Shown one piece after another: positions 15,345 to 23,947 of a stretch of DNA of 64,000 nucleotides. The DNA lies in contig NZ_BMPI01000041.1 of the NCBI RefSeq assembly GCF_014647515.1, positions 1 through 64,000 of the forward strand, in the 5' to 3' direction. The position numbers and the translations under genes were made by a program. Numbering within the stretch: the stretch's first letter is position 1; every line of letters starts with the position of its first letter. The notes beneath the pieces are model-generated. The model did no database searches and was not told the origin of the DNA. It worked only from the letters and a program-made list of their open reading frames with translations. Source of the stretch: Dactylosporangium sucinum (GTDB lineage Bacteria > Actinomycetota > Actinomycetes > Mycobacteriales > Micromonosporaceae).

Positions 15345-17738
15345 ATGACCGAGCAGAGCACTCTCGGTACTCACACCAGCACCGCGACCATCGACAACGG
15401 CCCGTTCGGCACCCGCGAGATCAAGTTCTCGACCGGTCGCCTCGCGCGGCAGGCGGCGGGCTCCGCCCTCGCCCAGCTCGGTGAGACGGTGGTGCTGTCC
15501 GCCACGACGGCGGGCAAGCAGCCGAAGGACCAGTTCGACTTCTTCCCGCTGACGGTCGACGTCGAAGAGCGGATGTATGCGGCCGGGCGCATTCCCGGCT
15601 CGTTCTTCCGCCGCGAGGGCCGGCCCAGCGAGGACGCGATCCTCACCTGCCGCCTGATCGACCGCCCGCTGCGGCCCAGCTTCGTCAAGGGCCTGCGCAA
15701 CGAGGTCCAGGTCGTCGAGACCGTGCTGGCGCTCGACCCGGCCCACCCCTACGACGTCGTCGCGATCAACGCCGCCTCGATGTCGACCAAGCTGTCCGGC
15801 CTGCCGTTCTCCGGCCCGATCGGCGCGACCCGCATGGCGCACGTCGACGGCCAATGGGTGGCGTTCCCGACCGTCGAGGAGCTCGGCCGGGCCACGTTCG
15901 ACATGGTCGTCGCCGGTCGCGTCCTGCCCGACGGCGACGTAGCGATCATGATGGTCGAGGCCGAGGCCACCGAGCACACCGTCGGCCTGGTCGCCGCCGG
16001 TGCCCCGGCGCCGACCGAGGAGGTCGTGGCGAGCGGCCTGGAGGCCTCGAAGCCGGCCATCCGCGAGCTGTGCCGGGCGCAGTCCGAGCTGGCCGACGTC
16101 GCCGCCAAGCCGGTGCAGGAGTTCCCGGTCTTCCTCGACTACCAGCCCGACGCCTACGAGGCCGTCGCCGGCGCGGTGAAGGACGAGGTCGCCGAGGCCC
16201 TGCGCATCGCCTCGAAGGCGGAGCGCGAGGAGGCCCTCGACCGGGTCAAGGAGGCCGCGTTCGAGCGGCTCGCCGCCCAGTTCGAGGGGCGCGAGAAGGA
16301 GATCGGCGCCGCCCTGCGGTCGCTGACCAAGAACGAGGTCCGGGCCCGCGTCCTGCGCGACCAGGTCCGCATCGACGGCCGCGGCCCGCGCGACATCCGG
16401 CCGCTGACCGCCGAGGTGCAGGTCCTGCCGCGCGTGCACGGCTCGGCGCTGTTCGAGCGGGGCGAGACGCAGATCCTCGGCGTCACCACGCTGAACATGC
16501 TGCGCATGGAGCAGACGCTCGACACGCTGGCGCCGGAGAAGTCCAAGCGCTACATGCACAACTACAACTTCCCGCCGTATTCGACGGGTGAGACCGGCCG
16601 GGTCGGTGCGCCGAAGCGCCGCGAGATCGGCCACGGCGCGCTCGCCGAGCGGGCGCTGATCCCGGTCCTGCCGGCCCGCGAGGAGTTCCCCTACGCGATC
16701 CGTCAGGTCTCCGAGGCCCTCGGCTCCAACGGCTCGACGAGCATGGGCTCGGTCTGCGCCTCCACCATGGCGCTGCTGTCCGCCGGTGTGCCGCTGAAGG
16801 CGCCGGTCGCCGGCATCGCGATGGGTCTGATCTCCGACGAGGTCGACGGCAAGACGCAGTTCGTGACGCTCACCGACATCCTCGGCGCCGAGGACGCGTT
16901 CGGCGACATGGACTTCAAGGTCGCCGGCACCCGCGACTTCGTGACCGCGCTGCAGCTGGACACCAAGCTCGACGGCATCCCGTCGGACGTGCTGGCCGGC
17001 GCCCTGCAGCAGGCCCACGACGCGCGCCACGTCATCCTCGACGTGATGGCCGAGGCGATCGAGTCGCCGGCCGGCATGAGTCAGTACGCGCCTCGCGTCA
17101 CCACGGTGCGCATCCCCGTCGACAAGATCGGCATGGTCATCGGCCCGAAGGGCCAGACCATCAACGCGATCCAGGACGAGACCGGCGCCGAGATCAGCAT
17201 CGAGGACGACGGCACGATCTACGTCGGCGCGACCGACGGCCCGTCGGCCGAGGCCGCGGTGGAGCGGATCAACGCGATCGCCAACCCGACCATGCCGAAG
17301 GTCGGCGACAAGTTCCTCGGCACCGTGGTGAAGACCGCCGCGTTCGGCGCCTTCATCTCGCTGCTGCCCGGCCGCGACGGCCTGCTGCACATCTCCAAGG
17401 TGGGCAACGGCAAGCGGGTCGAGAAGGTCGAGGACTTCCTCAACGTCGGCGACAAGGTCGAGGTGCAGATCGCGGACATCGACAACCGCGGCAAGATCTA
17501 CCTCGACAAGGTGCTGGCCGAGGGCGAGCAGCCGCCGGCGCCGGCCGAGGGCGGCGAGCGCCCGCCGGCGCGCGACCGCGGTGACCGCGGCCCGCGTGGC
17601 CGGGACCGGGGCGACCGTGGCCCGCGCCAGGCGTCCGCGCCGTCGGCCGAGGGCTCCTCGGACGCGCCGGGCCCGGACGAGGGTGGCGAGGGCGGCGAGG
17701 GCGGCGAGTTCCGTCGTCGGCGTAACCGGCACAGCTGA
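15345..17738 (+). CDS. pnp: polyribonucleotide nucleotidyltransferase (PNPase)
   Basis: Phosphorolytic 3'-to-5' exoribonuclease and polymerase of RNA decay; in actinobacteria it may also add polynucleotide tails. The 797-residue protein has two RNase PH domains (about 15-240 and 330-560, the second with LPAREEFPYAIRQVSEALGSNGSTSMGSVCASTMAL), an intervening helical domain, then KH (IGPKGQTINAIQDETGAEI near 600) and S1 (KFLGTVVKTAAFGAFISLLPGRDGLLHIS near 650). An Arg/Asp/Gly-rich disordered tail typical of actinobacterial PNPase follows. ATG 15345 has GAAGGAG upstream. The M16 protease begins 3 nt after the stop. Confidence 0.97.
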   Translation: MTEQSTLGTHTSTATIDNGPFGTREIKFSTGRLARQAAGSALAQLGETVVLSATTAGKQPKDQFDFFPLTVDVEERMYAAGRIPGSFFRREGRPSEDAILTCRLIDRPLRPSFVKGLRNEVQVVETVLALDPAHPYDVVAINAASMSTKLSGLPFSGPIGATRMAHVDGQWVAFPTVEELGRATFDMVVAGRVLPDGDVAIMMVEAEATEHTVGLVAAGAPAPTEEVVASGLEASKPAIRELCRAQSELADVAAKPVQEFPVFLDYQPDAYEAVAGAVKDEVAEALRIASKAEREEALDRVKEAAFERLAAQFEGREKEIGAALRSLTKNEVRARVLRDQVRIDGRGPRDIRPLTAEVQVLPRVHGSALFERGETQILGVTTLNMLRMEQTLDTLAPEKSKRYMHNYNFPPYSTGETGRVGAPKRREIGHGALAERALIPVLPAREEFPYAIRQVSEALGSNGSTSMGSVCASTMALLSAGVPLKAPVAGIAMGLISDEVDGKTQFVTLTDILGAEDAFGDMDFKVAGTRDFVTALQLDTKLDGIPSDVLAGALQQAHDARHVILDVMAEAIESPAGMSQYAPRVTTVRIPVDKIGMVIGPKGQTINAIQDETGAEISIEDDGTIYVGATDGPSAEAAVERINAIANPTMPKVGDKFLGTVVKTAAFGAFISLLPGRDGLLHISKVGNGKRVEKVEDFLNVGDKVEVQIADIDNRGKIYLDKVLAEGEQPPAPAEGGERPPARDRGDRGPRGRDRGDRGPRQASAPSAEGSSDAPGPDEGGEGGEGGEFRRRRNRHS

Positions 17739-17741
17739 CCC

Positions 17742-19061
17742 ATGGCGAGTCGAACGCTGACCCAGACGCTGTCGCACGACCCGCTGGGTGGCACGGTGCG
17801 CCGCACCGTGCTGCCCAACGGGCTGCGCATCCTCACCGAGTCCATTCCGGCGATGCGCAGCGTGTCGTTCGGCGTCTGGGTCGGCATCGGCTCGCGCGAC
17901 GAGACGCCCACCCTGTCGGGCGTCTCGCACTTCCTGGAGCACCTGCTCTTCAAGGGGACCAAGCGCCGCTCGGCGCTGGACATCTCCTCGCAGATCGAGG
18001 CCGTGGGCGGCGAGACCAACGCGTTCACGGCCAAGGAGTACACGTGCTACTACGCGCGGGTGCTCGACGCGGACCTGCCGCTCGCCATCGACGTGGTGTG
18101 CGACCTGGTGACCGACTCGGTGCTCACCGAGGCGGACGTCGAGACCGAGCGCGGCGTGATCCTCGAAGAGATCGCGATGCACGACGACGAGCCCGGTGAC
18201 GAGGTCCACGACGTCTTCACCGAGGCCATCTACGGCAACCACCCGCTCGGTCGGCAGATCTCCGGCACGGTGTCGAGCATCTCGGCGCTGAGCCGCAAGC
18301 AGATCGACGGGTTCTACCGCCGGCGGTATCAGCCCTCGACCATGGTCGTCGCCGCCGCCGGCAACCTCGACCACGCGAAGGTCGTCCGGGCCGTGCGCGC
18401 CGCGTTCGACCGGGCCGGGTTCGGCGACCCGGCGGCCCCCGCGGACCGCCGGTCCCGCACCACCCGCGTGCCGGCCCGCTCCGGGCAGGTCGTCGTGCGC
18501 AACAAGGACACCGAGCAGGCGCACGTGGTGCTGGGCTGCGTGGGGTATCCGCGCCAGCACGACAACCGGTTCGCCCTCGGCGCGCTCAACAACGTGCTCG
18601 GCGGCGGCATGTCCAGCCGGCTGTTCCAGCAGATCCGGGAGCAGCGCGGCCTCGCCTACTCGGTGTATTCCTTCACGTCGCAGTACAGCGACTCGGGGCT
18701 CTTCGGCGTCTACGCCGGCTGCGCGCCGGGGAAGGTCGAGGAGGTCCTCGACATCACCCGCGCGGAGCTCGCCCGGGTCGCCGCCGACGGGGTGAGCGAC
18801 ACCGAGGTCGAGCGGGGCAAGGGCATGCTGAAGGGCGCCGTCGTCCTGGGCCTGGAGGACACCGGGTCGCGGATGAGCCGGCTGGGCAAGGGTGAGCTGC
18901 TGTACGACGAGATGCTCTCGGTCGACGACGTGCTCCGGCGGGTCGACGCGGTCACCCCGGAGATGGTCCGGGAGGTGGCCGCCGAGCTGCTGGCCCGCCC
19001 CATGTCCCTGGCTGTCATCGGCGAGTTCGACGATCAGGATTTCGCCGGCGCCTTGGGATAA
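17742..19061 (+). CDS. M16 family zinc metallopeptidase (PepR-like)
   Basis: 439-residue pitrilysin/processing-peptidase-like enzyme. The inverted zinc motif HFLEH is at residues about 65-69 (SHFLEHLLFKGT), with the distal Glu in the following RGVILEEIAMHDDEPGDEVHD segment near residue 145. The C-terminal half is the inactive homologous domain (GGGMSSRLFQQIREQRGLAYSVYSF). This gene always follows pnp in actinobacteria; its substrate is unknown. It starts 3 nt after the pnp stop and is certainly co-transcribed. Confidence 0.93.
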   Translation: MASRTLTQTLSHDPLGGTVRRTVLPNGLRILTESIPAMRSVSFGVWVGIGSRDETPTLSGVSHFLEHLLFKGTKRRSALDISSQIEAVGGETNAFTAKEYTCYYARVLDADLPLAIDVVCDLVTDSVLTEADVETERGVILEEIAMHDDEPGDEVHDVFTEAIYGNHPLGRQISGTVSSISALSRKQIDGFYRRRYQPSTMVVAAAGNLDHAKVVRAVRAAFDRAGFGDPAAPADRRSRTTRVPARSGQVVVRNKDTEQAHVVLGCVGYPRQHDNRFALGALNNVLGGGMSSRLFQQIREQRGLAYSVYSFTSQYSDSGLFGVYAGCAPGKVEEVLDITRAELARVAADGVSDTEVERGKGMLKGAVVLGLEDTGSRMSRLGKGELLYDEMLSVDDVLRRVDAVTPEMVREVAAELLARPMSLAVIGEFDDQDFAGALG

Positions 19062-19064
19062 GTT
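19059..19064 (+). promoter_or_regulatory. -10 hexamer TAAGTT for dapB
   Basis: TAAGTT, sharing its TAA with the upstream stop codon, ends 7 nt before GTG 19072. It would allow leaderless dapB expression in addition to read-through. Confidence 0.4.
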
Positions 19065-19071
19065 GTCCCGC

Positions 19072-19827
19072 GTGAGCGATGTTGAGCCGATCCGGGTCGG
19101 CGTGCTGGGCGCACGCGGCCGCATGGGGACCGAGGCGTCCCGCGCCGTCGACGGTGCCGACGACCTCGAACTGGTCGCGATGGTGGACGAGGGCGACTGG
19201 CTGCACAGCGTGGCCGACGCCGGCGCGCAGGTGGTCGTCGACTTCACCAACCCCGGTGCGGTGATGGAGAACCTGCGCTGGTGCATCGACCAGGACATCC
19301 ACGTCGTGGTCGGCACGTCCGGGTTCACCACCGAGCGGCTCGACCAGGTGCGTGCCTGGCTGGAGCCGAAGCCGGACCTCGGCGTCGTCGTCGCGCCGAA
19401 CTTCGCGATCGGCGCCGTGCTCATGATGGAGTTCGCGGCCCGTGCCGCGCGCTACTTCGAGTCGGTCGAGGTCGTCGAGATGCATCACCCGCAGAAGCTC
19501 GACGCGCCGAGCGGCACCGCGCTACGCACCGCGCAGCTGATCGCCGCGGCCCGGGCCGAGGCCGGCCTGGCGAAGGCGCCGGACGCGACCGAGGAGGAGA
19601 TGCTCGGCGCGCGGGGCAGCGACGTCGAGGGCGTGCGCGTCCACTCGCTGCGCGCCTCCGGTCTCGTCGCCCATCAGGAGGTGCTCTTCGGCGCCGCCGG
19701 CGAGACGCTGACGATCCGGCACGACTCCTTCGATCGGAAGTCGTTCATGCCCGGCGTGCTGCTGGCCGTCCGGGAGGTCGTCAAGCGGCCGGGGCTGACG
19801 GTCGGGCTGGGCGCGTTGCTGGCTTAG
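19072..19827 (+). CDS. dapB: 4-hydroxy-tetrahydrodipicolinate reductase
   Basis: Second step of the diaminopimelate/lysine branch: NAD(P)H-dependent reduction producing tetrahydrodipicolinate for peptidoglycan and lysine. The 251-residue protein has the nucleotide-binding loop VGVLGARGRMGTEASRAV near residue 7, VVDFTNPGAVMENLRWC, the VGTSGFTTERL loop, APNFAIGAVLMM, and the catalytic VVEMHHPQKLDAPSGTALRTA segment near 135-155. The HSLRASGLVAHQEVLFG signature follows. GTG 19072 is supported by the -10 upstream. It pairs functionally with dapA at 24722. Confidence 0.96.
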   Translation: MSDVEPIRVGVLGARGRMGTEASRAVDGADDLELVAMVDEGDWLHSVADAGAQVVVDFTNPGAVMENLRWCIDQDIHVVVGTSGFTTERLDQVRAWLEPKPDLGVVVAPNFAIGAVLMMEFAARAARYFESVEVVEMHHPQKLDAPSGTALRTAQLIAAARAEAGLAKAPDATEEEMLGARGSDVEGVRVHSLRASGLVAHQEVLFGAAGETLTIRHDSFDRKSFMPGVLLAVREVVKRPGLTVGLGALLA

Positions 19828-19876
19828 CGTCACCTTTCGTGTGTCTTTGGTGGTCCTCTTGACGGACACGCTGTGT

Positions 19877-19904
19877 GACGCCGTTATGTCCCTTTGGCGG
19901 CGTC
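19877..19904. terminator. short GC hairpin between convergent dapB and GNAT genes
   Basis: GACGCCG (19877-19883) pairs with CGGCGTC (19898-19904) around a 14-nt loop containing TCCCTTT. The location between convergent genes suggests a terminator, but the stem is only 7 bp. Confidence 0.35.
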
Positions 19905-19946
19905 CACATCGTGGGATGCCGAGGACCCGATTGGGTCGCAACACCA

Positions 19947-20567
19947 TCACGTGGCGGTAACGGCGGGCTCTTCCGCGGTCTCGATCGAGACGTGCCAGCG
20001 GATCTGCGGGACGAGCAGGTCATCAACGTCGAGTGACCGGCTGACTCCGTCGGGGGCCCAGCCGGAACTCTCCAGAAATCGGGACGTAACACGGTCGTCA
20101 GCGAACGTCCACGCGAGTGCTGTCGTAAACCCGTCAGTACGCCACAAATCGACACTAGCCGCCAGCAATCGGCTGCCGTGCCCGCGCCGCCCCCACCGCG
20201 GCTCGACCAGCAGGTCAGTGATCGCTGCCGTGTCCTTCAGTGCCTTGTCAAGGGCCGTGTGATCTTCGTCCGGGGCGAGTGCGGTGTCGTCTGCCGGACC
20301 TGACGCGACGAAACCCACGACATATGATGACTCCGGTCCGGCTTCGGGTGACTCGCGTTGTTCGACCGCGACCAGGACCCGGTGTCGTGGTGACGGTGGT
20401 TGGGCGATTGCCTCCCGCCACCTTCGGGTAATCCAGTCCTCGTCCAGTTGGTCGAGGATGTGTTTGGGCAGGAGTCGCCGATAAGCGACCCGCCAGGTCG
20501 TGAGTTGGACCCGCGTGATCTCGACGACGTCGTCGATTCGCGCCGGTCGGACGAACCCGAGCGTCAT
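19947..20567 (-). CDS. GNAT family N-acetyltransferase
   Basis: 206-residue acetyltransferase beginning MTLGFVRPARIDDVVEITRVQ, the usual GNAT N-terminal strand and helix. The acetyl-CoA site is in ITDLLVEPRWGRRGHGSRLLAASVDLWRTDG near residues 125-155 (R-x-x-G-x-G/A form). FLESSGWAPDG is the last conserved strand-loop. The substrate is unknown. ATG 20567 is preceded by TAGGCT with 8-nt spacing on the minus strand, so the mRNA is probably leaderless. Base composition is somewhat lower in G+C than the flanking genes, which may indicate later acquisition. Confidence 0.85.
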   Translation of the reverse strand: MTLGFVRPARIDDVVEITRVQLTTWRVAYRRLLPKHILDQLDEDWITRRWREAIAQPPSPRHRVLVAVEQRESPEAGPESSYVVGFVASGPADDTALAPDEDHTALDKALKDTAAITDLLVEPRWGRRGHGSRLLAASVDLWRTDGFTTALAWTFADDRVTSRFLESSGWAPDGVSRSLDVDDLLVPQIRWHVSIETAEEPAVTAT

Positions 20568-20575
20568 GTTGCAGC

Positions 20576-20581
20576 AGCCTA
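20576..20581 (-). promoter_or_regulatory. -10 hexamer TAGGCT for the GNAT gene
   Basis: On the minus strand TAGGCT ends 8 nt before the ATG at 20567; no ribosome-binding site lies between. Confidence 0.45.
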
Positions 20582-20699
20582 CGGATTTTGTGTGAAGTGC
20601 CACGTGGCGGGGTAGCGCCGGGACGTCACAGTTGGACCCGGGCCACCGTTGAGGAAACAGCAGCAGGTTCAGCCAGCGAGTGAGTGGAGGGCAGCACAA

Positions 20700-22058
20700 G
20701 TGGCGGAGCGTGGACGAGTCGCCGTGTTGACGGCCGTCCGGCCCATCCTCCGGCGACCCGCCGTCAAGAAGGTGCTCATCGTCGCGGGCCTCTGGGCCGT
20801 GGTGTGGGCCTTCCTGATGGTGGCGGCCGCGAGGAACGGGTATTTCGACCTGAAGGTCTACTACGGCGCCATGGACTACTGGGTCAACCGTGGTGGCGAC
20901 ATCTACGACTACCTGGTCCCCGGCACGCCGTACGGGTTCACCTATCCGCCGTTCGCCGCGGCGCTCATGACCCCGATGGCGCTCATCGGCTGGCACACCG
21001 CCATCGCCATCAGCGTGACGATGAACGTGCTCGCACTGCTCGCCATCCTCACCTGGCTCGTCGGCCCGGTCATCAAGCGCCAGGGCTGGCAGTTCTGGTT
21101 CTCGATGGCGATCGCGTTCGGGCTCGTCGCCGCGTTCGAGCCGGTGCGCGAGACGGTCAACTTCGGCCAGGTCAACATCGTGCTGCTCTTCCTGGTCGTC
21201 GGCGACGTGCTGCTGCTGGTCCGCGGCGGGAGCCGCCTGGGCGGTATCGGCATCGGCCTGGCCACGGCGATCAAGCTGACGCCGGGCGTCTTCATCATCT
21301 ATCTGCTCGTGACCCGGCGCTGGCGGGCCGCCGCCGTGTCGGCCGCGACCGCCGCGACGGCGACCTGGGCCGCCGCGACGTTCGCGCCCGACGCCTCGCG
21401 CGTCTTCTGGACCGACGCGATGTGGAACACCGACCGCGTCGGCTCCTCGAGCTTCGTGTCGAACCAGGCGCTGAGCGGCCTCGTCGCGCGCCTCTTCAAC
21501 CCCGACCCGATGAAGCCGCTGTGGATGCTGCTGGTCCTCGTGACGCTGGTGATCTGGGCGTGGCGGGTGCGGCGCGCGATCAAGGCCCGCGACGAGGTCG
21601 CCGGGCTGGCGCTCACCGGCCTCGTCGGCTGCATGGTCAGCCCGATCAGCTGGATCCACCACCTGGTGTGGGTGCTCCCGGCGATCGTGGTGCTGTTCGA
21701 CTACGCCACCGACAAGTCGCTCGACGCCCGTCGCCGGCGCAACTTCGCGCTGTTCTTCGGCTTCTCGTTCCTGCTGCTGTGCAGCCGCACGCCGTGGGCG
21801 TTCCACGAGAAGTTCGACGGGCTGGGCCTCATCGGCAGCAACGCGTACATCCTGCTGATGATCGGGCTGCTCATCGGCCTGCCGATCCGGGAGCCCGCCG
21901 ACGCGAGCACCGGCCCGGCCCGCTCGGCGGACCCGGGCCAGTCGACCGGGCCGGGCGTCGAGGACGTGCCCGACCTCGTCGAGATCGACCGGAAGGTCAG
22001 CGCGGCGTTCGACGCGAAGGACGCCGGAGTTGAGCGTCGCCCACTCGTCGGCGCCTGA
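20700..22058 (+). CDS. GT87 family (DUF2029) polyprenyl-phosphate mannosyltransferase-like membrane protein
   Basis: 452-residue integral membrane glycosyltransferase with roughly ten to twelve helices. Family GT87 uses polyprenyl-phosphate mannose to extend phosphatidylinositol mannosides and related glycolipids on the outer face of the membrane. Visible features: GYFDLKVYYGAMDYWVNRGGDIYDY near residues 45-70 (acidic catalytic loop after helix 1), YGFTYPPFAAALMTP, ETVNFGQVNIVLLFLVVGD, and SPISWIHHLVWVLPAIVVL near 317-335. GTG 20700 is selected because TGGAGGG lies 7 nt upstream. The C-terminal 50 residues are soluble. It ends in a strong terminator. Confidence 0.82.
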   Translation: MAERGRVAVLTAVRPILRRPAVKKVLIVAGLWAVVWAFLMVAAARNGYFDLKVYYGAMDYWVNRGGDIYDYLVPGTPYGFTYPPFAAALMTPMALIGWHTAIAISVTMNVLALLAILTWLVGPVIKRQGWQFWFSMAIAFGLVAAFEPVRETVNFGQVNIVLLFLVVGDVLLLVRGGSRLGGIGIGLATAIKLTPGVFIIYLLVTRRWRAAAVSAATAATATWAAATFAPDASRVFWTDAMWNTDRVGSSSFVSNQALSGLVARLFNPDPMKPLWMLLVLVTLVIWAWRVRRAIKARDEVAGLALTGLVGCMVSPISWIHHLVWVLPAIVVLFDYATDKSLDARRRRNFALFFGFSFLLLCSRTPWAFHEKFDGLGLIGSNAYILLMIGLLIGLPIREPADASTGPARSADPGQSTGPGVEDVPDLVEIDRKVSAAFDAKDAGVERRPLVGA

Positions 22059-22067
22059 TTCGTGAGT

Positions 22068-22105
22068 TCGGCGGCCGTCCCCGTTGGGGGCGGCCGCCGA
22101 TTTTT
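22068..22105 (+). terminator. intrinsic terminator after GT87 gene
   Basis: A GC-rich stem of about 14 bp (22068-22082 with 22086-22100) with a tight loop is followed by TTTTT at 22101-22105, 10 nt after the stop codon. Confidence 0.93.
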
Positions 22106-22120
22106 GTCGTACCCCGGAGA

Positions 22121-22126
22121 TAGCCT
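22121..22126 (+). promoter_or_regulatory. -10 hexamer TAGCCT for the YcaQ-like gene
   Basis: TAGCCT ends 8 nt before ATG 22135, which supports that ATG rather than GTG 22129 as the start of a leaderless message. Confidence 0.45.
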
Positions 22127-22134
22127 GCGTGGCG

Positions 22135-23376
22135 ATGACCGAGACACTGTCGCTCACGCAGGCCCGGCGGATCGCCCTCGCCGCCCAGGGCTTCACCGAC
22201 CGCGTCCCTTCGGGCGAGCCGGAGCGCCGCCACCTGCGCCGGGTGGTGGCCCGCACCGGCCTGCTGCAGATCGACTCGGTCAACGTGGTCCAGCGCGCCC
22301 ACTACTTACCCGCCTACAGCCGCCTCGGGCCCTACAGCACCGACCTCCTCGACCGGCTGGCCTATCGCCGCCCCCGCGACCTGTTCGAATACTGGGCGCA
22401 TGAGGCCTCCCTGGTCCCGGTGCACCTGCACCCGATGCTGCGCTGGCGGATGCGCTCGGGCGGGGCCTGGGGCCGCATGGTCCGCATCGCCCGCGAGCAG
22501 CCGGAGCTGGTGCGCTGGGTGCTGGAGGAGATCCGGGCCAAGGGGCCGATGACCGCCACCGAGGTCGAGGGCGACCTGGTCCAGCCGCGGCGCAAGGACC
22601 ACTGGGGGTGGAACTGGTCGGACACGAAGACCGCGATCGAGTGGCTCTTCTACTCCGGTGAGGTGAGCGTCGCCCGGCGCAACTCGTCGTTCGCCCGGGT
22701 CTACGACGTTCCCGAGCGCATCCTGCCGGCCGAGGTGCTGGCCACGCCCGACCCGGAGCCGGCCGACGCCTTCCGTGAGCTGGTCCGGGTCGCCGCCCGC
22801 GCGCTGGGCGTGTCGGCCGAGGCGGAGCTGCGCGACTACTTCCGGTTGCCGCTCGACGGCGCCCGCACCGCGATCTCCGAGCTGGTCGAGGCGGGGGAGC
22901 TGACACCGGTGCGGGTCGAGGGCTGGGTCCCGCAGGGCTACCTGCACGCCGAGGCCCGCCTGCCGCGACGCGTGTCGGCGGCGACCCTGGTCAGCCCGTT
23001 CGACCCGCTGATGTGGGAGCGGGCGCGGGTGCAGCGGCTGTTCGGGCTCAACTACCGCATCGAGATCTACGTCCCGCCGTTGCAGCGGCTGTATGGCTAC
23101 TACGTCCTGCCCTTCCTCCTGGGCGACCGGCTGGTCGCCCGGGTCGACCTCAAGGCCGACCGGAAGGCGGGCGTGCTGCAGGTGCCGGCGGCCTGGGCCG
23201 AGCCGCCGGCGGGGCGGGGCGCGCCCACCCCGGAGGTGGTGGCCGAGGCCCTCGCCGCCGAGCTGCACCGGTTCTCAGCGTGGCTGGGGCTGGGCGAGGT
23301 GGAGGCCCCGCAGCGCGGCGACTTCGCCGACCTTCTGACGAAAGCGCTGGGGTCGCCGCTGGCGAGTGCGGTGTAG
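22135..23376 (+). CDS. YcaQ/AlkX-family DNA glycosylase (HTH_42 winged-helix protein)
   Basis: 413-residue member of the winged-helix family that includes E. coli YcaQ and Streptomyces AlkX, which unhook DNA interstrand crosslinks and excise N-alkylated bases. Visible: SLTQARRIALAAQGF, LQIDSVNVVQRAHYLPAYSRLGPY near 48-72 with the QxD-type catalytic segment (QIDSVNVVQRAH), YRRPRDLFEYWAHEASLVP, and RMVRIAREQPELVRWVLEEI. The DHWGWNWSDTKTAIEWLFYSGEV winged-helix segment and the C-terminal SPFDPLMWERARVQRLFGLNYRIEIYVP are also present. Family membership is well supported; lesion preference is not. Confidence 0.85.
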   Translation: MTETLSLTQARRIALAAQGFTDRVPSGEPERRHLRRVVARTGLLQIDSVNVVQRAHYLPAYSRLGPYSTDLLDRLAYRRPRDLFEYWAHEASLVPVHLHPMLRWRMRSGGAWGRMVRIAREQPELVRWVLEEIRAKGPMTATEVEGDLVQPRRKDHWGWNWSDTKTAIEWLFYSGEVSVARRNSSFARVYDVPERILPAEVLATPDPEPADAFRELVRVAARALGVSAEAELRDYFRLPLDGARTAISELVEAGELTPVRVEGWVPQGYLHAEARLPRRVSAATLVSPFDPLMWERARVQRLFGLNYRIEIYVPPLQRLYGYYVLPFLLGDRLVARVDLKADRKAGVLQVPAAWAEPPAGRGAPTPEVVAEALAAELHRFSAWLGLGEVEAPQRGDFADLLTKALGSPLASAV

Positions 23377-23386
23377 CGTGAAGGGC

Positions 23387-23938
23387 GTGACGTCACCAGT
23401 CCCGGTTGCGCTCCCGGCGACGCCCGTCGGTGAAGCGGCGGTGCCGCACGCCTCGGAGCAGGTGCCGCCCTATTACCACTACGCCTTCCCGCCGCCGCCC
23501 AAGAGCCGCTTCCAGCGGCTGATCGACCGGCTGCCGGCCTGGGCCGGGCCGGCGGGGGTCGGGGCGCTCATCGGCGGCGGCGTGGCCTACACGCTGCTCA
23601 TGAAGCCGACGTCCGCCGGGGCGGCCGACACGCCGACCTGCATCGTCAAGCTGCTGACCGGGTTCGACTGCCCGGGCTGCGGCGGCACCCGCGCAGCGTG
23701 GTACATGCTGCATGGCGACATCCCGGCCGCCGCGCACCACCACGCGCCGCTGGTCTTCGCCGCGCCGTTCCTCGCGTATCTGTACGTGAGCTGGACGGTC
23801 AACCGGCTCAACCTGCCGTTCAAGCTGCCGCAGCTGCGCATCTCCAACGGGGCGATGATCGGGTTCCTGGTGGCGTGGCTCGCATTCTCGGTGTTGCGCA
23901 ACCTTCCCTGGGCGCCTTTCACCTGGTTCTTCGTCTAG
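23387..23938 (+). CDS. DUF2752 family membrane protein
   Basis: 183-residue protein with a Pro-rich cytoplasmic N-terminus (PPYYHYAFPPPPKSRF) and about three membrane helices. The family hallmark is FDCPGCGGTRAAWYMLHGD near residues 85-103, with the CPGCGGTR cysteine pair. A HHHAPLVFAAPFLAYLYVSW helix and a C-terminal NLPWAPFTWFFV follow. Function is unknown. Start is uncertain: GTG 23387 and GTG 23378 are both in frame. Its TAG stop contributes to the thyX -10 element. Confidence 0.78.
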   Translation: MTSPVPVALPATPVGEAAVPHASEQVPPYYHYAFPPPPKSRFQRLIDRLPAWAGPAGVGALIGGGVAYTLLMKPTSAGAADTPTCIVKLLTGFDCPGCGGTRAAWYMLHGDIPAAAHHHAPLVFAAPFLAYLYVSWTVNRLNLPFKLPQLRISNGAMIGFLVAWLAFSVLRNLPWAPFTWFFV

Positions 23939-23941
23939 GCT
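23936..23941 (+). promoter_or_regulatory. -10 hexamer TAGGCT for thyX
   Basis: TAGGCT overlaps the DUF2752 stop codon and ends 6 nt before ATG 23948, suggesting a leaderless thyX mRNA. Confidence 0.45.
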
Positions 23942-23947
23942 CAGCGG

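Noticed and set aside
15261..19424. A 1387-codon open frame on the minus strand opposite pnp, the M16 protease and dapB
   Set aside because: It is antisense to three well-recognised genes; long reverse frames are expected from the strong third-position G/C bias, and its product is low-complexity His/Arg/Asp-rich with no family pattern.
19947..22283. A long minus-strand frame that fuses the GNAT enzyme to about 570 upstream residues
   Set aside because: The upstream part is antisense to the GT87 gene; the GNAT domain begins cleanly at ATG 20567 with its own -10 hexamer.
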